Shown piece after piece: positions 43,807 through 51,855 of a DNA stretch of 64,000 nt. Source of the stretch: Hymenobacter aquaticus. Lineage in GTDB: Bacteria > Bacteroidota > Bacteroidia > Cytophagales > Hymenobacteraceae. The stretch is from NCBI RefSeq assembly GCF_004765605.1, contig NZ_SRLC01000001.1:2542001-2606000 (forward strand), read 5' to 3'. The stretch's first letter is position 1, and the number at the start of each line of letters is the position of its first letter. The notes below the pieces were generated by a model. The model was not told the DNA's origin. It did no database searches and saw only the letters and a program-made list of their open reading frames with translations. The position numbers were made by a program, and so were the translations under genes.

Positions 43807-46746
43807 ATGAAACACCTTATACCCCGTACCCTGGCTGCCTGCCTGCTGCTGGCCAGCGGATTTCTGACGACAGCCCAGGCCCAGACCAGCCGAGCGGCCG
43901 CCGCGGCGCTGTACGTGAACGACGCGGCGCAGGCTGGCGACGTGTATACGACCGGAGTGGGCAACGACCAGAGTGGGGACGGCAGTAGCAGTGCGCCTTT
44001 TGCCACCGTAGCCCGGGCCCTGGCCAGCGCCGACGCGGCCACGGCCACCATTTTCATTGATGCCGGCACGTATTCCGAGCGAGTCGTGCTCAATAAGAAC
44101 ATCAGCCTCCAGGGCGTGGATACGGCCCGCACGGTGTTTGACGGCGGCCTGGCCCCGAGCGACGTGCAAACCCAGGAAACCGGTATTTACATTACGGCCG
44201 TGGGCGGCACGCCCGACAACCCGGTGAAAATTTCCCGGCTGAAAGTGCGGGCCTATGACTACGGGATTCAGGACGACAACCAGGTCAACCACGTTAACTT
44301 CCTGATTGAGGACGTGGCTACCACCCAGAACCGGCAGTTCGGCATTTACTGGAACGGCCAAGTCAACTTCACCCAGAACATCACTTTCCGGCGGGTGCGG
44401 GCCACCAAAACGGCCCTGGAGCCCAACACGCGCAATAACGGCGCCGGCCGCGGCCTATTTCTCGTCAACGGCAGCAAAATCAACATCCTGATTGAGGACG
44501 GCGTGTTTGAGCAGAACCGCAGGGCTGGCATCGACATCAACGACGGCAGCGTGAGCGGGCTCGTGATTCGGGGCTGCCGCCTCGGCTTCAACCTGGGGCC
44601 GGCCATTGCGGTGCTGGGCGCGGCGGGTCTGCGCGACGCCAACGGCGCCTTCACTACCCCCGCCGCCCTGATTGAAAACAACTTCATCCGCAACAACGCC
44701 TCCAACGGCCTGGAGCTGAAATCGTGCACCGGCACGGGCCTGGGCAGCGGCCCCGGCAGCCTGGTGGTGCGCAATAACTACATCGTCCGGACCATCGGGG
44801 CGCCTACCAACCTGGCCGAGGACAACGCCGGTATTGCCTTTATCGACCGGGACCGGAGCATCATCAGCGTGGGCGGGGGCGTCACGAGCGACCTGACCAC
44901 CGGCGGGGCCTACATTCAGAACAACATTGTGCGCGGCTACCTGGCCGACGCGCTGCGCACGGCGTTCAACATCAACGGCTTCGGCATGGTGCTGGAAGGA
45001 GCCAACAACAAGGTATTCGGCAACGTGGTGGCCAACTGCCAGCGGGGCATTCAGGTGCAGGACCGGCCCGCGAACAGCACCGGCTCGACGCCGTTCTTCG
45101 ACATTGACCGCAACGCCTCCCTGGTTTCGGTGGGTGACAGTATCCGCAACAACCGCCTCGACAGCTGCACGACGTCGGTGCGGGCCGTGAACCTGAGCAG
45201 CACAATCAATGCCTCGCTCAACTGGCTGGGCAGCAACCAGGTGACGGTGGTGCGCGGCACCAACGGCCTGAACGGCCGCCTGATTACGCTGGGCGGGCCG
45301 ACCACCAGCTTCGCACAGGTGTCTTCTCTAGACCCCACCGGCCGCATCGACTACACGCCCTTCCTGCACACCAACACCGATGTGGCCGCCACGCCCGGCT
45401 TCCAGAGCGACCTAAGCTACCTGCACGCCGATTGGTACAGCCCCAACCTGGGCGTTGCGCCCTGCTTGCAGGAAGCGTTGGTAGACGTGGCGGAAAGCGG
45501 CACCGTGGAGCTGGTAGCGGCGACCTACAACGGCTCGGCCACCATCACCAAGAACGTGACGCTGACCAACGACGGAGCCACCACGCTGGAGAATCTGGGC
45601 CTCAACGCGTCCGGTAAAGCCGCCAGCTTCGCGGCCCCGTTCAGCCTGTCGGGCACCCTGACGCTGACCGCCGGCCTGCTGCGCACCTCTGCCACCGGCC
45701 TGCTGACCCTGACGGCCACGGCCGCGGCTACCGAAGGCAACGCGGCTTCCTACGTGGAAGGCCCCTTGCGCAAGCTGGGCAGCTCGGCCTTCGTCTTTCC
45801 GCTGGGTAAAGCCGGAATCTGGGCCCGACTGGCCATTACGGCCCCTGCCAGCCCGGCCAGCGCCTTTACCGCCGAGTATTTCGCCTCGGCCTACGGCAAC
45901 ACCACCTTTACTCCGCCCCTGAAGAAAGTAAGCGCCGTGGAGTACTGGAACCTGGACCGCACCGGCTCGACGGACGCCGTGGGCGTGCGCCTGTACTGGG
46001 AGGATGGCAGCCGCAGCGGCATCGACGCCTTTACCACCGATCTGCACGTGGCCCGCTTCGACGGCTCGACCTGGGTATCGGAGGGCAACGGGGGCCTGAG
46101 TGGGGCGTTGGCGGCGGGTTCCGTGGCCTCGGCCGGCCCCGTGGCCAGCTTCGGGCCGTTCACCTTCGGCGCGGCCGACGTTCCGCTGCCGGTTAAGCTG
46201 GTTAGCTTCACGGCGACCGAGCGGCAGCCGGGCGTCGTTACGCTGCTCTGGCGCACGGCTTCGGAAGAAAACAACCAAGGCTTTGGCGTGGAACGCAGCC
46301 TCGACGGGAAAGACTGGCAGCAGCTGGCTTTCGTGGAAGGCCGCGGCACCACCGCCTCGACCAGCAACTACACCTTCCAGGACCAAGCGGCTCCCGTCGG
46401 CGACCTGCTCTACTACCGCCTGCGGCAGGTAGATACCGACGGCACGGTGGCCTATTCGCCCGTGGCAACCATTGCCCGTACCGCCGAGCAAGGCCAGCCC
46501 ATCAAGCTGGCCCTGGCGCCCAACCCCGCCTCCGACTACACGACCCTGTACTTCTCCGCGCCCGTCGCCGGGAAGCTGCAAGTCTCGCTCACCGACCTCA
46601 CCGGCCGGGTGCTGCTGCGCCAGACCCTAACCGAATCGGCGGACGCCACGGTGCAGCTGCCGGCTTCGCTGCCGGCGGGCACTTACCTGGTGCGGGTGGA
46701 AGGCCCGGGGTATTCGGGCAAAGCGCTTCGGCTGCTTAAGCAATAA
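43807..46746 (+). CDS. T9SS-exported beta-helix protein
   Basis: 979 residues from the ATG at 43807. Signal peptide to about residue 27 (AQAQ). Residues 40-500 are a right-handed parallel beta-helix: a start like YVNDAAQAGDVYTTGVGND and GSSSAPFATVARAL typical of pectate-lyase-like DUF1565 domains, then repeated Asn-rich rungs such as IENNFIRNNASNGLEL and VRNNYIVRT. Beta-sandwich parts follow and the last 75 residues are a type A T9SS sorting domain (ALAPNPASDYTTLYF, GRVLLRQ, LPAGTYLVRVE). It should be moved through the outer membrane and attached to the surface. A polysaccharide is the likely ligand or substrate; no catalytic residues are clear. Confidence 0.9.
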   Translation: MKHLIPRTLAACLLLASGFLTTAQAQTSRAAAAALYVNDAAQAGDVYTTGVGNDQSGDGSSSAPFATVARALASADAATATIFIDAGTYSERVVLNKNISLQGVDTARTVFDGGLAPSDVQTQETGIYITAVGGTPDNPVKISRLKVRAYDYGIQDDNQVNHVNFLIEDVATTQNRQFGIYWNGQVNFTQNITFRRVRATKTALEPNTRNNGAGRGLFLVNGSKINILIEDGVFEQNRRAGIDINDGSVSGLVIRGCRLGFNLGPAIAVLGAAGLRDANGAFTTPAALIENNFIRNNASNGLELKSCTGTGLGSGPGSLVVRNNYIVRTIGAPTNLAEDNAGIAFIDRDRSIISVGGGVTSDLTTGGAYIQNNIVRGYLADALRTAFNINGFGMVLEGANNKVFGNVVANCQRGIQVQDRPANSTGSTPFFDIDRNASLVSVGDSIRNNRLDSCTTSVRAVNLSSTINASLNWLGSNQVTVVRGTNGLNGRLITLGGPTTSFAQVSSLDPTGRIDYTPFLHTNTDVAATPGFQSDLSYLHADWYSPNLGVAPCLQEALVDVAESGTVELVAATYNGSATITKNVTLTNDGATTLENLGLNASGKAASFAAPFSLSGTLTLTAGLLRTSATGLLTLTATAAATEGNAASYVEGPLRKLGSSAFVFPLGKAGIWARLAITAPASPASAFTAEYFASAYGNTTFTPPLKKVSAVEYWNLDRTGSTDAVGVRLYWEDGSRSGIDAFTTDLHVARFDGSTWVSEGNGGLSGALAAGSVASAGPVASFGPFTFGAADVPLPVKLVSFTATERQPGVVTLLWRTASEENNQGFGVERSLDGKDWQQLAFVEGRGTTASTSNYTFQDQAAPVGDLLYYRLRQVDTDGTVAYSPVATIARTAEQGQPIKLALAPNPASDYTTLYFSAPVAGKLQVSLTDLTGRVLLRQTLTESADATVQLPASLPAGTYLVRVEGPGYSGKALRLLKQ

Positions 46747-46753
46747 GCTTCTG

Positions 46754-46813
46754 CCTCATTAACAACAGCAAGGGCCGCCCGGTATCGGGCGGCCCTTGCT
46801 GTTGTTAATGAGG
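46754..46813. terminator. Perfect 28-bp palindrome between convergent genes
   Basis: Arms at 46754-46781 and 46786-46813 pair perfectly over 28 bases around a 4-base loop. It begins 7 bases after the beta-helix gene stop and ends 10 bases before the stop of the convergent HEAT/cyclophilin gene. There is no T-tract on either side, so it is either a bidirectional terminator of unusual form or a 3' end stabiliser for both mRNAs. Confidence 0.75.
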
Positions 46814-46823
46814 TGGGCTTCTC

Positions 46824-48812
46824 TTAGCGCACCAGCTCGATTTTCTCAATCCGGTCCCCGATTTCCAGGCGGCTGACCACATCCATGCCGCTAACCACCT
46901 GGGCAAAGATGGTGTAGCGCCCGTCGAGGTGGGGCGTGGGCGCGTGGGTGATAAACCACTGGCAGCTTTCGGTATCCTTGCCCGCCGAGGCCAGCCCGAC
47001 AGCCCCTTCGCCGTAGCGCAGGTTGGCAAATTCAGAGCGCAGATTGTAGTCGGAGCTGCCCCAGCCGTCGCCGCGCGGGCAGCCGCCCTGGGCCACGAAG
47101 TTGGGCACCACGCGGTGGAAGTTTTTGCCATTGTAAAAGCCCTGGTTGACCAGCTGCACGAAGCTGGCCACCGAGCCGGGCGCTTCGTTGATCAGCAGCC
47201 GAAACATGACCTCGCCTTTGCTGGTGCGAATCCGGGCGCGCTGCCCGGCCGGAATGGCCTGCACCGCGGCCCAGTCGATGGGGTGCGTGGCGGCTTTGGC
47301 CACTGGGAACGGCTCGGGCTGCTTTTTTTCGAGGTAGTCGATGGTTTGCTGCAACGACTGCCAGGCTTCCAGGTCGCGCGGAAGCACCAGCTTGTCGCGG
47401 GCATCTTTCAGAAAGGTAGCGTTGGCAAACACGCGGCGCATGTCCAGCTTCGGGTCCCGGATAGCCTCGGCGGCGGTGCCCATCACGGCCACGTCGCCGG
47501 TGCCCACCGCGCGCTGCATGGTGAGGGCAAACGTGGAGTGCTGCTCGGCCGGGAAGCTGGGCAGGTGCCGCATGGCGACCAGCGCCTCAATGCCATAGGT
47601 GCCAATCACGACCGGTTGGCCGGTGGCGAAGGTGGCGTTGCGCACAAACTCGTACGCGGCCGGGTCTTCGCCCATAGCCTTCAGCAAATAGCCTTTCTCG
47701 TAGGGGTCGGCGGTGGCCTGGTAGCGCTCCTGCACCGCCGCCCGAATGGCATTTTTTTCCGGTCCGCCCAGCTTCAGGGCTGTGGCCAGCAGGGTAGCCC
47801 GGGGCCGCCAGGCGCTCAGCTTATTGGCCTTTTCCAAAAACAGGACGCCCGGCTCGCCGCTGGCGTGCGCCAGGAAAAACTCGGCCGCCGCCAGGGCTAC
47901 GTGCTCGTGCGCGTCGGAGAGAGCCGCCCAGGCCGACTCTTTTACCGGCGCGTACTGGGCCGCCGTCATGGCCCGCAGCGCGCTGATGCGCACCCGGTAA
48001 TCCGGGTCGCGGCGGGCCAGGGTAGCCAGCACGGCCGGCACTGTGGGCGCGGCGCTGGCTTTGCTCAGGGCGGCGGCGGCGGCGCTGCGCACGGCGTAGC
48101 TAGGGTCATTTTGGGCGCTGGCACTAATGGCCGGCGCGTAGGAAGTCAGGTTCAGCCCCCGGGTGCGGGCCAGGGCATTGGCCGCCGCCAGCCGGGCCCG
48201 GTAGGGGTTCATGAGGGCCAGCAGCTGCACCAGCCGCCCGGCTGCTGCCTCGGAGGTAACCCCGCGCAGGCCGGCCCGGTAGAGTCCCCACGCCTGCCCC
48301 GATACAGCGGCCGTGTCGGCCCCCAGGGCCGGGGGCAGCTTGGCCAGCCCCGCCAGCCCCGCCCGCGACACGCACTTGCCCAGCGCTTCGAGGGCCGTGA
48401 AACGCGCCAGGGCATCCTTTTCCTGCAAAACCCGCTCCCGCAAGGCCGTTTCGGCGGTGGTGTCGGCGGTCTGGCCCAGGGCGTAGGCGGCGGCCACCCG
48501 CACGCTGGCATCGGCGTCGGTGAGGCGGGCGGTGAGGGCCGGCACGGCGGCTTTATCCTGCACCGAGGCCAGGGCCAGAGCGGCTTCCCGCCGGTACAGC
48601 GCCTCGGGGTTGCTCAGAAAAGGCAGCAGCGCCGCGCTTTGCCGCTCGTCCTGGGCGGTGGCAATCTGCCGCAGCGTGGCATCCCCGAACTTATTGGCGA
48701 CGGTGGCGGTGGCGGAAGTTTGGGGCGGAGCCGTGCAGGCAGTGAAGCCGGCCGCCGCCGCGCTTACGAAAGCACTGGCCAGGGCTAGTCGGCAGAGAAG
48801 GTGGTAGGTCAT
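46824..48812 (-). CDS. HEAT-repeat and cyclophilin fusion lipoprotein
   Basis: 662 residues from the ATG at 48812; 17 more codons are open. A signal sequence with a cysteine at its end (FTAC) suggests a lipoprotein. Residues 40-500 are about ten helical HEAT-like repeats, rich in Ala (EAALALASVQDKAAVPALTAR, VRVAAAYALGQTAD and similar). The last 160 residues are a cyclophilin-type peptidyl-prolyl isomerase: FHRVVPNFVAQGG, QWFITHAP and HLDGRYTIFAQVVSGMDVV keep the conserved Arg, Gln, Phe and His. It is probably a periplasmic folding factor whose HEAT arm binds client proteins. This domain order is known in some Bacteroidota proteins but I know of no functional study. Confidence 0.88.
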   Translation of the reverse strand: MTYHLLCRLALASAFVSAAAAGFTACTAPPQTSATATVANKFGDATLRQIATAQDERQSAALLPFLSNPEALYRREAALALASVQDKAAVPALTARLTDADASVRVAAAYALGQTADTTAETALRERVLQEKDALARFTALEALGKCVSRAGLAGLAKLPPALGADTAAVSGQAWGLYRAGLRGVTSEAAAGRLVQLLALMNPYRARLAAANALARTRGLNLTSYAPAISASAQNDPSYAVRSAAAAALSKASAAPTVPAVLATLARRDPDYRVRISALRAMTAAQYAPVKESAWAALSDAHEHVALAAAEFFLAHASGEPGVLFLEKANKLSAWRPRATLLATALKLGGPEKNAIRAAVQERYQATADPYEKGYLLKAMGEDPAAYEFVRNATFATGQPVVIGTYGIEALVAMRHLPSFPAEQHSTFALTMQRAVGTGDVAVMGTAAEAIRDPKLDMRRVFANATFLKDARDKLVLPRDLEAWQSLQQTIDYLEKKQPEPFPVAKAATHPIDWAAVQAIPAGQRARIRTSKGEVMFRLLINEAPGSVASFVQLVNQGFYNGKNFHRVVPNFVAQGGCPRGDGWGSSDYNLRSEFANLRYGEGAVGLASAGKDTESCQWFITHAPTPHLDGRYTIFAQVVSGMDVVSRLEIGDRIEKIELVR

Positions 48813-48878
48813 GGGTGGCCCAAAATAGCCAAAATCCCCTGGTGCTGCCAATCCTGCGCCCAACTATCCGGTCAGCCA

Positions 48879-49943
48879 TTAACTCTGCCCTTCGATTTCC
48901 CGCAGCAAGGCTTCCAGGTGAGCAAACAGCTCGTCATTGCCCGTCTGCTCGTAGGTGGCCAACGCTTGCTCGTAGCCGGTCAAGTCGTAGAGAAAGGCCT
49001 TGACGTTGTCGGCGGTGAGGGCCTCGAAGTGGCGGCCGTAGCCGCGCTTTTCCACTTCGGCGGCATTGAGAAACTGCTCGAACTGGGCCGGAATCGGGAT
49101 GGCGCAGATGGGCTTGCGCAGGTACACGGCCTCGCTGATCAGGGAAAAGCCGCCGTTGGTAAGTACGGCCCGGGCGCTGGCCAGATCGGCAATGAAGCCC
49201 TGCTCACTGAAGGCGCACAGCTGCACGTTGCCGTGGCTTTCTTCCTTGTTGAACCCGTACACCTTAAACGGCTGCCCCGGCAGCTGCTGCAACATCGGCA
49301 CCAAATCTTTCTGGTTGGTGGCCGACTGGTACACCAGCACGTGCGGGCCCCCGGACGGCGTAGCAGCCAGGATTTCGGGGCGGATAATGGGCGGCACCAG
49401 CGTGGTGTGGGGCTTGACGACGGGCAGCGGGAAAAACGTCGTGACCAGGTAGTGGCGGCTGCGCGGCAGCTTGGCCCGCACGACGTGGCGGGCCACCTCC
49501 AGGTTAGCGCGCTCGGCGCGCGGAATGGCAATATCGAGCTGGGTCCGGCTGATGATCTGCATGTTGTCGATGCTGATCAGGGGCAGGCGGCGCCAGCGGG
49601 CGAAAAAGTAGCTGAACGACTCGAAGTCGGAAATCACCAGGTCGGGTGTGAAGTCGCAGAGTAGCTCCCGGTACTTGGCGAAGTTGACGCGCAGGTTGTC
49701 GGGGGCCGTGCGCAGGGTAAGCACGGCCGTGCGCGACTTGGACACGGTCAGGTTCTTATACGCCAGGTGAAAGCCCCGGATTTCGTGGACGCGGCCGGGG
49801 AAGTTGGCCGCCAGCATCTGGTAGGCCCGGGCGCTGCTCACCACGCACACGTTGTGGCCCAGGCCGAGCAGATGGGCAATAACCACCTTGCTGCGCGTGG
49901 CATGGCCCAGCCCTTCGCCGGGCACCCCATACAGAATGTTCAT
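48879..49943 (-). CDS. Glycosyltransferase (GT-B fold, MJ1255-like)
   Basis: 354 residues. The N-terminus ILYGVPGEGLGHATRS is the glycine-rich signature of a family of putative UDP-sugar transferases (related to MurG/GT28 and MJ1255). The C-domain has VLVYQSATN and LTNGGFSLISEAVYLRKPICAIPI, the donor-binding region of this family, ending QFEQFLNAAEVEKRGYG. It stands apart from the large glycan block. Substrates are unknown; glycolipid synthesis is one possibility. Confidence 0.85.
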   Translation of the reverse strand: MNILYGVPGEGLGHATRSKVVIAHLLGLGHNVCVVSSARAYQMLAANFPGRVHEIRGFHLAYKNLTVSKSRTAVLTLRTAPDNLRVNFAKYRELLCDFTPDLVISDFESFSYFFARWRRLPLISIDNMQIISRTQLDIAIPRAERANLEVARHVVRAKLPRSRHYLVTTFFPLPVVKPHTTLVPPIIRPEILAATPSGGPHVLVYQSATNQKDLVPMLQQLPGQPFKVYGFNKEESHGNVQLCAFSEQGFIADLASARAVLTNGGFSLISEAVYLRKPICAIPIPAQFEQFLNAAEVEKRGYGRHFEALTADNVKAFLYDLTGYEQALATYEQTGNDELFAHLEALLREIEGQS

Positions 49944-50017
49944 TGCAGAATAGCGTGACTGATTGTACCCGTCAAATAACCGAAATATCGGGCACAGCGC
50001 CGCCGTGGGGCCGGGCG

Positions 50018-50554
50018 CTAGGGCGTCAGCGTGGTGATAAAGCAGCCCACGGCCTCGGTGCGGGCCGGCGCTACCGGCCGGCCGGCCACGATGGCGGCCA
50101 GGGCATCCTGCAATTCGTGGTGGTTAATGACCATGCGGCGCTGCCCCAGCTTGGCGTAGGAGTCGTCGATGCGGCCCTGGTAGAGCACCGTGCGGCCATC
50201 GGCGGCCGTCACGACGACTTCCGGGGTGATGCGGGCCTGAAACTGGCGGGTCAGGACCTGGTGCTCGTCGAGGCGGAGCGGAAACGGCAGCTGGTACTGC
50301 TTGCCGAACAGAATCAGGTCGGCGGGCCGCAGCTGCTGATCCGGGAACACGCCCACGAACTGCACGCCCTGCGGCGCGTAGGTGGCGTGCAATTGCCGCA
50401 GCGTGAGCGTGGCCGTCTGGCAGATCGGGCAGGTATCCGACAGGAAAACGTAGACCGTGGCCTTGGGCGCGGGAGCCGCGGGCCGGGCCGCGCCCACCAG
50501 CAGGCCCAGCGCCAGCAGGCAGGTCAACCGAAGAAAAGACAGCAGCTTCCGCAT
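50018..50554 (-). CDS. Thioredoxin-fold protein with CPIC motif
   Basis: 178 residues from the ATG at 50554; 35 open codons upstream are not family-like. A signal peptide (cleavage near residue 22) leads to a thioredoxin domain with TVYVFLSDTCPICQ (C42 and C45), a redox pair unlike the common CGPC or CxHC types, and RITPEVVVTAADG containing the cis-proline. It resembles the redoxin/AhpC-TSA family. It should act in the periplasm on disulfides or peroxides. YQGRIDDSYAKLGQRR near the end is typical of related Bacteroidota proteins. Confidence 0.82.
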   Translation of the reverse strand: MRKLLSFLRLTCLLALGLLVGAARPAAPAPKATVYVFLSDTCPICQTATLTLRQLHATYAPQGVQFVGVFPDQQLRPADLILFGKQYQLPFPLRLDEHQVLTRQFQARITPEVVVTAADGRTVLYQGRIDDSYAKLGQRRMVINHHELQDALAAIVAGRPVAPARTEAVGCFITTLTP

Positions 50555-50751
50555 GAGTGATGTTGCCCGGGCAAGGGTAACAGGCGCACTTGCCTGCTGG
50601 GCCGGGGCCGGTGCTAAAGGTAGACACCGGCCCGCACAATCCGGTTCCGTAGCGCCCAACCGGCCGGGCTGCGTACATTCGGCGTGGTTTTCGCGTGCGG
50701 CCTGCCGGCTTGCGTACCGTCCTTTGCGTCCTACTTATCTGCTTCCGAATT

Positions 50752-51672
50752 ATGAAACGAGCTTCTCTGCTCCGTCCCGGCCTGGCTTTTATGGCCCTGG
50801 CTTCCCTGCTTACCACCAGCTGCACGGCCCCGCGCGTCATGACCATGTCGGGCAAAGTCACGCCCCGCGGCGAGTTCCGGGTGGGTGGCAACCAGGCCTT
50901 CAACATTCCGACCGAGACCATCAGCAAAACCGGCTCGGCCATCAAGGAAGCGGCCGAGCAGCTGGTCAGCCAGGAAAAAGTGGACTACAGTGCCTCCGGC
51001 GAGCTGGTCGATAAGCTCCAGGTGGCGGCCCTGGCCTACGTGCTCGACCCGGTGCAGCCCGCCGCCGACCTCTACGTGCGCTACGGCGTGCTCGACCGGC
51101 TCGACGTGGGCTACAAATACGCGTTTGGCTCGCACGTCTTCGACGGCATGTACCAGTTTCTGGGCCCCACCGGCACGGTAGAGCGGCCCGGCGGCGCGGC
51201 GGGGGCCATGTACGGCAGCATCGGGCTGCAGTTTGCCACCCAGCGGGCCAAGCTGCCCAGCATTCCCTACCTCGACAACATCAACGACCTGCTGCAATTC
51301 CGGGCCAACCGCAACGATTTGCTGGTGCCGCTGGTGTTCAGCCACTCGTTCGGGCCCGAGGAGTCAATCGGGGCCTTTTCCTACGGCCTGGTGTATTCCC
51401 ACACTTTCCTGCGCTACGGCTTCGCGCCCAAGAACATCTACACCGGCAACGCCCTGCTGCCGGGCCTGGAACGCAAGCAGAACTTCTCGTCGTTCGGGGC
51501 CTTCACCAACGTAAAAGTGGGCTTCAAATACGCCTACGTCATTCCGGCCCTGGCTATTTACTACCAGAACTACGGCACCTACCAGCTGCTGAACGGCAAG
51601 AGCAGCAAGCTCAGCGGCCTGACCTTTATTCCCTCCATCGGCCTGCAGTTCCGCATCCCGACCAGCCGCTAG
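50752..51672 (+). CDS. Outer-membrane-type lipoprotein of unknown function
   Basis: 306 residues from the ATG at 50752. The lipobox LTTSC gives an acylated Cys24. The rest is mostly beta-strand with alternating hydrophobic and polar residues (YVRYGVLDRLDVGYKYAFG, GAMYGSIGLQFATQR, AFTNVKVGFKYAYVIPALAIYYQNYG) and ends IGLQFRIP, consistent with a small outer-membrane barrel or a surface beta protein. I do not recognise the family. A hairpin terminator follows. Confidence 0.72.
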   Translation: MKRASLLRPGLAFMALASLLTTSCTAPRVMTMSGKVTPRGEFRVGGNQAFNIPTETISKTGSAIKEAAEQLVSQEKVDYSASGELVDKLQVAALAYVLDPVQPAADLYVRYGVLDRLDVGYKYAFGSHVFDGMYQFLGPTGTVERPGGAAGAMYGSIGLQFATQRAKLPSIPYLDNINDLLQFRANRNDLLVPLVFSHSFGPEESIGAFSYGLVYSHTFLRYGFAPKNIYTGNALLPGLERKQNFSSFGAFTNVKVGFKYAYVIPALAIYYQNYGTYQLLNGKSSKLSGLTFIPSIGLQFRIPTSR

Positions 51673-51695
51673 TAGCCCCGTAGCGTTTGTTGCCG

Positions 51696-51730
51696 AGCCC
51701 GGTTGCCTGCAAGCAGGTAGTCGGGCTTTT
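51696..51730 (+). terminator. Hairpin terminator after the lipoprotein gene
   Basis: An outer 6-bp stem (51696-51701 with 51722-51727), an inner 5-bp stem, and four T at the end, 23 bases after the stop. Confidence 0.7.
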
Positions 51731-51855
51731 GCTTGCCCCCCGAGCCGGGAACGGAAAGCGGCGGCGAGTGGCTCCCGGCAATCCGGGCGCCGGGTTTTCG
51801 GGCCTGCGGACTTTTTGCTAACTTCCGCTCTTCGCTTTGGTTTTTTCTGTTCCGC

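Noticed and set aside
46929..48788. 619-codon open frame on the plus strand
   Set aside because: Antisense to the HEAT/cyclophilin gene, with Gly/Arg/His-rich composition.
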